DNA of 64,000 nt from positions 62,001 to 126,000 of the forward strand of contig JAILGB010000013.1 in the NCBI GenBank assembly GCA_024697185.1, written 5' to 3'. Under the pieces are notes generated by a model. The model was not told the origin of the DNA, did not search any database, and was given only the letters and a program-made list of their open reading frames with translations. Each line of letters begins with the position of its first letter. Within the stretch, counting starts at the first letter, position 1. The position numbers and the translations under genes are program-made. Below are positions 57,994 to 64,000 of the stretch, one piece after another. The stretch comes from Opitutales bacterium (GTDB taxonomy: Bacteria; Verrucomicrobiota; Verrucomicrobiia; Opitutales; UBA953).

Positions 57994-59781
57994 ATGCTTC
58001 GCACACACAATTGCAACAGTTTAACCATTGAAGACAACGGAAAGACTGTCACTCTCATCGGCTGGGTTGACACAGTCCGCGACTTGGGCGGCGTGCGCTT
58101 TGTCGATCTGCGCGACCGCGAGGGAGTCACTCAAATCGTCTGCCACCCGGATTATGCCGAAGTGCACGAAATTGCCAAGGGACTCAAAGACGAATCCGTC
58201 ATCCAAGTGACCGGCCGGGTGACGCTCCGCGAACCCGAGACCATCAACGAAAAACTGAAAACCGGCAAAATCGAAGTCGTCGCCGAATCCATCGTCGTCG
58301 AAAATATTTGCGCGCCGCTGCCCTTCCCGATGGACGATGACAAGGCGGACAAAGTCAATGAAGACCTGCGCGGCGAATTCCGCTTCTTGGATTTGCGCCG
58401 TCCGCGCAACATCAATCTCCTGCGTATGCGGGCAAAGGCGGGACATGCCATTCGCAACTATCTCGATTCGCAAGACTTTGTTGAAGTAGAAACTCCGACA
58501 CTTTTTAAATCAACCCCGGAAGGCGCGCGAGAATTTCTCGTGCCGAGCCGCCTCAATCCCGGACAATTTTATGCGCTGACACAATCGCCGCAGCAATACA
58601 AGCAAATGCTGATGGTCGCCGGCATCGAACGCTATTACCAAATGGCGCGCTGCTACCGCGACGAGGACTTGCGCGCCGACCGCCAGCCGGAATTCACCCA
58701 AGTGGATATCGAAATGTCCTTCATCGAACGCGAAGACATTTATGCGCTCATCGAAGGCATGCTCAAAAAAGTCTGGAAGGAAGTCCTCGACATCGACATT
58801 CCGACACCGTTCCCGCGGATGCCCTACAAGGAAGCGATGGACCGCTTTGGCGTCGATAAGCCCGATACGCGTTTCGGGATCGAAATCACAGATTTTACGG
58901 AGCTTTTCAAAACCTCCTCCTTCAAAGTCTTTAACAATGTCGCCAACAGCGAAAACGGCGTTGTCCGCGCCATCAACGCCAAAGGGCTCGAAGATATCAC
59001 CCAAGGCGAATTGACGCATCTCGAAACGATCGCCAAGACTCTTGGCGCCAAGGGACTCGCCTTCATTAAGGCTGCCAACGGCGAATGGAAATCTCCGATT
59101 TTGAAATTTTTCTCAGATGCGGAAAAAGCCGCGCTCAAAGAAAAGCTCAACATTGAAGACGGCGACATTGTTTTCTTCGCCGCAGCCCCGTGGGAACAGG
59201 CTTCCGCCATTCTCGGGCGAATCCGTCTTGAAGCGGCGAAATTGCTCCAAGCCCGCGGAAAATTGATCATTCCCAAAGACAAATTCAACTTCCTCTGGGT
59301 TATCGAATTTCCGCTGATGCTTTGGGACGAAGAGCAAAACCGCTATGTCTCCGCGCACCATCCGTTTACATCGCCGGTCAAGGAAGACATGTCCCTCTTG
59401 GATACGGATCCCAAAAAAGTTCGCGGCCAACACTATGACATTGTGCTCAACGGTGTCGAACTTGGCGGCGGCTCAATCCGTATTCACAATCCGCTTTTGC
59501 AAAAGAAAGTCTTTGAAGATGTTTTGCAAATCCCGAAAGATGTCGTCGAATCGCGTTTCGGCTATATGCTCAAAGCTTTCAGCTACGGAGCACCGCCCCA
59601 CGGAGGCATCGCGCTCGGCTTTGACCGCCTGGTCACAATGCTCGCCGGTCGCAGTTCCATTCGCGACTTGCTCGCGTTCCCCAAGACACAGCGCGGACAA
59701 GACCTTATGGCCAACTGCCCGTCACCGGTGACCGAACGCCAACTCAAAGACGTTCATATTCAAGTTCGAGGCGACGAATAA
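57994..59781 (+). CDS. aspS: Aspartyl-tRNA synthetase
   Basis: GWVDTVRDLGGVRFVDLRDREG, FRFLDLRR, ALTQSPQQYKQMLMVAGIERYYQMARCYRDEDLRADRQPEFTQVDIEMSF, GIALGFDRLVTMLAG. Confidence 0.97.
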   Translation: MLRTHNCNSLTIEDNGKTVTLIGWVDTVRDLGGVRFVDLRDREGVTQIVCHPDYAEVHEIAKGLKDESVIQVTGRVTLREPETINEKLKTGKIEVVAESIVVENICAPLPFPMDDDKADKVNEDLRGEFRFLDLRRPRNINLLRMRAKAGHAIRNYLDSQDFVEVETPTLFKSTPEGAREFLVPSRLNPGQFYALTQSPQQYKQMLMVAGIERYYQMARCYRDEDLRADRQPEFTQVDIEMSFIEREDIYALIEGMLKKVWKEVLDIDIPTPFPRMPYKEAMDRFGVDKPDTRFGIEITDFTELFKTSSFKVFNNVANSENGVVRAINAKGLEDITQGELTHLETIAKTLGAKGLAFIKAANGEWKSPILKFFSDAEKAALKEKLNIEDGDIVFFAAAPWEQASAILGRIRLEAAKLLQARGKLIIPKDKFNFLWVIEFPLMLWDEEQNRYVSAHHPFTSPVKEDMSLLDTDPKKVRGQHYDIVLNGVELGGGSIRIHNPLLQKKVFEDVLQIPKDVVESRFGYMLKAFSYGAPPHGGIALGFDRLVTMLAGRSSIRDLLAFPKTQRGQDLMANCPSPVTERQLKDVHIQVRGDE

Positions 59782-59796
59782 GTTTTGACGGTCATA

Positions 59797-59840
59797 TAAA
59801 AAATCCGTTCCCGCAAATTTTTACGGGAACGGATTTTTTT
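59797..59840 (+). terminator. Motif-paired hairpin after aspS
   Basis: aaaaaatccgttcccgcaaatttttacgggaacggatttttttgt. Confidence 0.9.
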
Positions 59841-59872
59841 GTAGCGGGAACGGCAAATCTCGGGAAGGCACT

Positions 59873-60430
59873 TTATTTGGCGTTCCCGTGTTGTTTTTTC
59901 CAATCGGACATTTTTTTATAAAGTTGATCAAAGCGCGGGTCCGGCTTTTTTGCCTGCATTGCCGCCGAAGCTCCGGACATACGATGGAGCACGCTCCCGT
60001 CGGGAGCCAGCACCACCAGGCCGGGAAGTCCGTCCGAAAGGCTGGTCTTTGTCTTGCTGCCGAGCGGCACCGCCAGCCATTTCATTTTATATTTCTTACA
60101 ATAATCGACCATCGCCGCCTCCGAGTTGTCGGAAGAAACGAAAACGACTTCAAACTCGTCCGCGTGCTTTTTTCTGAAATCGACCAATTGGGGGGTAAAA
60201 TAATGGCAATAGCCGCACCAGGCAGCGGAAGAATAGATGCCGACAAATTTACCTTTGAGCACCTCCAACTGTTTCTTGTTCGCCGAAGAAGAGCGCTTCC
60301 CCGCTTTCATCACGCCCTTTGGGAACTCCGTCTCATACCAGGCGGCGGGAACGGCATCCTCCGCTCCGGAGACAAATGTCGCCGACAAAATGCAAAGCGC
60401 GGGAACGAGAAAAGCAAATAAATTTTTCAT
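59873..60430 (-). CDS. Secreted thioredoxin-like protein
   Basis: Signal peptide; GIYSSAAWCGYCHYFTPQLVDFRKKH (WCGYC redox motif); ATG at 60430. Confidence 0.85.
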   Translation of the reverse strand: MKNLFAFLVPALCILSATFVSGAEDAVPAAWYETEFPKGVMKAGKRSSSANKKQLEVLKGKFVGIYSSAAWCGYCHYFTPQLVDFRKKHADEFEVVFVSSDNSEAAMVDYCKKYKMKWLAVPLGSKTKTSLSDGLPGLVVLAPDGSVLHRMSGASAAMQAKKPDPRFDQLYKKMSDWKKQHGNAK

Positions 60431-60495
60431 ATTTTTCAAAACAACGGGTCTTATTTCAAAAATACTCAAAATGCCGAGCTCCCGCAAGTCGTTTT

Positions 60496-61863
60496 CTAAT
60501 CGGCGTTCCCGCAAAAGTCTGCGGATTCTAACGCTTCAGGGATCTGTTTTTCCTCTTTCCAGCAGCGACGCAACAACACGCGTTTGAGAGATCCGGCGGG
60601 CGTTTCGAGCGGGATGATTTCATAATCGCCGATCATAATTTTTTCGCCGCGCTTGGGCAATCGGTGGCAATGCTCGTGTTTGATCCATTCGGCGACCGTC
60701 TGTGTCGAATTGCCCTCCCATTCGAGCACCCATCCGGTCTCCGCCTCGAGTTCGTGCATCGAAAGCGTTCCCGCGACTACGATCGTGTCCGGAGTTTGTT
60801 CAAAAATTTCTTTGTTGTCCGTATCAAACTCGTCTCGAATATCTCCGACGATTTCTTCAAGCAAATCTTCAAAACTTACCAAACCGAGTGTTCTGCCTTC
60901 GCTGTTGACGACAAGGGCGAGATGGTTTTGCGAGAGTCGCAGACGCTCAAGGACAGTGACGACGGGCATTTCCGGCGGGAACGTCAACATTTCCCTCAAA
61001 AGCGGCTGAATCGGAGTTTCGCTGCCAAGCAGTTGCATCTGCCAAAGCCATTCCCGCATCATCAAAATTCCGACGGGTTTGTCCAAATCCCCGTCAAAAA
61101 CCGGATAGCGGGAATGCCCTGTTTTTTGGGAAATCCTCAAATTTTCCTCCGACTTTGCATGAAGCCACAGACAGTTGATTTCATCGCGCGGCAACATAAT
61201 TTCTGAAACCCGCGTGTCGCGCATTCTCAAAGAGCGCAGCATAATTTTGTTGACGACCTCATCCGCCAAATGCGAATGGCGGGAATGCGAGAGGACATAT
61301 TCCATTTCCTCCGGCGAAAAACCATGGGCATTTTCGCTCGCCGGATGAATCCCGGCTCGGCGCAAAAAGAAATTTGCGGTCCCGTTGAGCGCCCAAATAA
61401 ACGGATAGAGCATTTTATAAAAAAGCATCAACGGGAACGAGACCATCGTAGATGCTCTCATCGGATATTGTATCGCAATTGACTTGGGAGCGAGCTCGCC
61501 GAAGACAATGTGCATAAAAGTAATCACGGCGAACGCGATCAGACCGGCGACAAGGTGCGGATCGTTGATATGCAGCCAATTTAACAACGGCGCAAAACGC
61601 GCGGCGACAAAGGGCTCGCCCACCCATCCGAGCGCCAGCGAAGAAAGTGTAATTCCCAACTGCGTCGAAGAAAGCACCGCATCCAAATGTTCCGTCGCCT
61701 TAATCGCCGAACGGACACCGAGACCGCCGTCTTTTTGCAAAGGGTAAAGCTGGCTCGAACGAACCTTGACCAAAGAAAATTCCGCTGCGACAAAAAAGCC
61801 GTTTGCCGCGACTAATGAAAGCACAACGACAATTTCAAAAACAAACTCAAGCGCCTCTAACAT
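60496..61863 (-). CDS. CNNM/CorC-HlyC family transporter with CBS pair
   Basis: DUF21-like TM domain, VSEIMLPRDEI, SFEDLLEEIVGDIRDEFD, CorC_HlyC C-domain. Confidence 0.93.
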   Translation of the reverse strand: MLEALEFVFEIVVVLSLVAANGFFVAAEFSLVKVRSSQLYPLQKDGGLGVRSAIKATEHLDAVLSSTQLGITLSSLALGWVGEPFVAARFAPLLNWLHINDPHLVAGLIAFAVITFMHIVFGELAPKSIAIQYPMRASTMVSFPLMLFYKMLYPFIWALNGTANFFLRRAGIHPASENAHGFSPEEMEYVLSHSRHSHLADEVVNKIMLRSLRMRDTRVSEIMLPRDEINCLWLHAKSEENLRISQKTGHSRYPVFDGDLDKPVGILMMREWLWQMQLLGSETPIQPLLREMLTFPPEMPVVTVLERLRLSQNHLALVVNSEGRTLGLVSFEDLLEEIVGDIRDEFDTDNKEIFEQTPDTIVVAGTLSMHELEAETGWVLEWEGNSTQTVAEWIKHEHCHRLPKRGEKIMIGDYEIIPLETPAGSLKRVLLRRCWKEEKQIPEALESADFCGNAD

Positions 61864-61907
61864 ATATCTTATTTAATTCTAACAAAACCCTATTGAAAAA
61901 CACATAT

Positions 61908-61946
61908 AAAAAAACGTCCCCGCAAACGAATCTGCGGGGACGCGCG
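61908..61946 (-). terminator. Hairpin after feo genes; arms are a one-base variant of the motif (CGTCCCCGC)
   Basis: aaaaaaacgtccccgcaaacgaatctgcggggacg. Confidence 0.8.
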
Positions 61947-61963
61947 TATAACGAACACTAACC

Positions 61964-62116
61964 CTATTTTTTATTAGGAAAATCTTTTAAATGTTTATGA
62001 CAGCCACAGCCGCACCCGCATCCGCCACTTTTGGAATGGAACTTCCGATAAACCGCGAAAACTATGTAAAAGCACGCGGCCAGCAACAAGATGCTAATGA
62101 TGATTTTTTCTGCCAT
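61964..62116 (-). CDS. FeoB-associated Cys-rich membrane protein (50 aa)
   Basis: Own translation: MAEKIIISILLLAACFYIVFAVYRKFHSKSGGCGCGCGCHKHLKDFPNKK; immediately downstream of feoB; below ORF-track cutoff. Confidence 0.85.
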   Translation of the reverse strand: MAEKIIISILLLAACFYIVFAVYRKFHSKSGGCGCGCGCHKHLKDFPNKK

Positions 62117-62119
62117 AAT

Positions 62120-64000
62120 TTAGAACAGCGAACCGATTTGATAAATAAGAACGGCTGCAATCCAGGCAAGCAAAGTCATTTGCGTCCAGGCAATAATCGC
62201 CCATTTCCAAGAAGACTCGCGCGCAATAACGACGATTTCCGCGAGGCATTGGCCGCAAAGGGCAAAGAAAACCATAATTCCGATAAGAACAGAGATCGTG
62301 AAAACAGGCGTCCCTTCGCGAGGCGTTCCCGGTTCCCAGACCGTGTTCATCATCTTGTCTTTAAGAGAATCACTCTCCTCATCCTCTTCATTGCCGAGCG
62401 AGAAAATCGTACCGAGTGTCGCGACTATGCCTTCGCGAGCCGGGAACGACGCGAGAACGCCGATGGTAATGCGCCAATCAAAGCCGCAAGGATCGACAAC
62501 CGGCTGACAAAAACGACCGAAACGACCGAGATAGGATTGCACAAGGCATTCTTCCGCAATACGATTTTCGACTTCCGCGACCAAATCTTCTCGATTGACA
62601 ACTGCCGCGATAAGATCCTCGGAGACATTGAGTGCTTTGGCGTTGAGCGCAACATACGATTCGCGAATCGCTTCGCAACGCTTTTCATATTCCTCCGCAA
62701 GTGCTTCCACTGCGTCATCATCGAGCGTGATTTCAGCCTCCTCGTCTTCTTCAAGCACCGCAACAATCATTTCTGCGGGCACTTGGAGTTCTTCAGCTTT
62801 ATCCGCGACAAATTTTTCCGTATCGTTACCGATAAGATCTGCGACAGCGTCATTAAAAGCATTCACATCGATTCTGGCATCGCTTGCCAACAATACTGCG
62901 CCCTCGGTTTCCGCACTGTCAACAATTATAGCATAGTCATCAGCCGAAATCTTCAGTTCGCTCGCATTTTGCGCGATAAACTTTTCTTTGACACCGTCCT
63001 TAAAGGCTTCATCTTCACTATACGGGAAGAACAAAAGCGCCCAAACAATGACGTTCACTGCAAAAATAATCGTTCCCGCACGTTTTGTATATGCCACACC
63101 GCTCTGCCAAACGCGAAGTGCGACATCACGCAAACGCGGCAATTGGTAACGCGGCATTTCGAGCACAAACGGCGCCGCCTTCGATTTCATCACCAAGTGT
63201 GTATAAATCCAAGCCACGGGAACGGCGACGACAATGCCGACGAGATACATGCAAACGAAGACCGTTGCTGCCGTCGCGGGATTTGTCAACCGCTCAAGGA
63301 TGGCACACATCAAAACATAGACCGGCATGCGCGCACCGCAACTCATGAAAGGAACGGCAAGAATTGTCGCCAAACGAGCCTTCGGGTCTTCAATCGTGCG
63401 AGCGCCCATAATACCGGGAATGCCGCAGGCGAAACCGGAGAGCATCGGCACAAAACTTTTACCGTTCAGACCGCACCAGCCGAGAAGCTTGTCCATCAAA
63501 AATGCCGCACGAGCCATATAACCCGTCGATTCAAGCAAGCCCAAGAAGAAGAACAAGATCAAAATTTGCGGCAAGAAGACAAGAACGCTGCCGACTCCGG
63601 CAATGACACCGTCAACAATGAGCGAACGGACAATCGGCATATCCTCCAAAGAAGATAAAGAGCCAAGCCATTCGCCGAGCGCGCCAAATTGCCCTTCAAT
63701 CCAATCCATCGGGATTCCCGAAAGCGTATAAAGGCAATAGAACACGGCATACATAATGGCGACAAAAATCACAAAACCGAAAACACGGTTCAATAAAATT
63801 TTGTCCAAAATAGACGTGAACGATTTGCGGTTTTTGGTCTGCCGCGTCACTCCGCTGAGCATCCCCCTGATAAACGCATAACGCTGAATCGCTTCCGTCG
63901 AATGCGGATTGTCCCCGACAGCGCGGATGCAGGCACGAGCCTTTTTCAAAGCCGAACCGACGCGCTCGAGATCCTGTTTTTCAAGCAAGCGGTCCGCAAG
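62120..64000 (-). CDS. feoB: Ferrous iron transport protein B, C-terminal part (N-terminal GTPase domain outside window)
   Basis: QILILFFFLGLLESTGYMARAAFLMD, FVPMLSGFACGIPGIMGARTIED, YLGRFGRFCQPVVDPCGFDWRITIGVLASFPARE; reading frame continues past 64000. Confidence 0.95.
   Translation of the reverse strand, partial: LADRLLEKQDLERVGSALKKARACIRAVGDNPHSTEAIQRYAFIRGMLSGVTRQTKNRKSFTSILDKILLNRVFGFVIFVAIMYAVFYCLYTLSGIPMDWIEGQFGALGEWLGSLSSLEDMPIVRSLIVDGVIAGVGSVLVFLPQILILFFFLGLLESTGYMARAAFLMDKLLGWCGLNGKSFVPMLSGFACGIPGIMGARTIEDPKARLATILAVPFMSCGARMPVYVLMCAILERLTNPATAATVFVCMYLVGIVVAVPVAWIYTHLVMKSKAAPFVLEMPRYQLPRLRDVALRVWQSGVAYTKRAGTIIFAVNVIVWALLFFPYSEDEAFKDGVKEKFIAQNASELKISADDYAIIVDSAETEGAVLLASDARIDVNAFNDAVADLIGNDTEKFVADKAEELQVPAEMIVAVLEEDEEAEITLDDDAVEALAEEYEKRCEAIRESYVALNAKALNVSEDLIAAVVNREDLVAEVENRIAEECLVQSYLGRFGRFCQPVVDPCGFDWRITIGVLASFPAREGIVATLGTIFSLGNEEDEESDSLKDKMMNTVWEPGTPREGTPVFTISVLIGIMVFFALCGQCLAEIVVIARESSWKWAIIAWTQMTLLAWIAAVLIYQIGSLF

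Noticed and set aside
61991-63658. 555-aa plus-strand ORF
   Set aside because: Antisense to feoB and the Cys-rich FeoB partner; shadow ORF
1-64000. Explaining the GGGAACG motif as Chi, KOPS or a HIP1-like palindrome
   Set aside because: Both orientations appear about equally on the + strand and in genes, so no clear strand skew as for Chi/KOPS; the motif is not palindromic as HIP1 is. Not formally excluded without whole-genome data

Overview
The window is a gene-dense 64 kb bacterial chromosomal segment, mostly encoded on the minus strand. Gene content (EpsI/exosortase-associated protein, TrpB2, MarC, ADP-forming acetyl-CoA synthetase, FtsZ with unusual motifs) suggests a Gram-negative PVC-type, possibly Verrucomicrobiota, organism; that placement is inference. 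Core genes include ssb (partial), rpsF, pth, rplY, map, secY, pdxH, aroE, hldD, fabF/acpP/fabG, HU, panB, hisC, clpP, ftsZ/ftsA/ftsQ, rodA, rne/rng, groES/groEL, purH, serA, fba, acpS, pdxJ, hisF, adk-like, mdh, aspS and feoB (partial). Accessory genes include a BY-kinase, an M60-like peptidase, a GH31 lipoprotein with carbohydrate-binding domains, small secreted repeat proteins and a RecB-like nuclease. The strongest unexplained signal is a short non-palindromic motif, GCGGGAACG / CGTTCCCGC (core CGGGAAC). I count about 200 copies of the core by eye, against about 8 expected by chance. It occurs in both orientations, inside genes and between them, and is often paired as an inverted repeat in the hairpin after a gene. 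This resembles the architecture of DNA uptake sequences (Neisseria DUS, Haemophilus USS), but no competence gene is in the window, so the function is a hypothesis. Other leads: a divergent FtsZ, a repeat-containing insertion in FeoB, a Tyr/Gly-repeat N-terminus on a BY-kinase, paired repeat-bearing secreted proteins, and a 37-aa zinc-ribbon ORF missing from the ORF track. I saw no rRNA, tRNA, CRISPR array or transposase.
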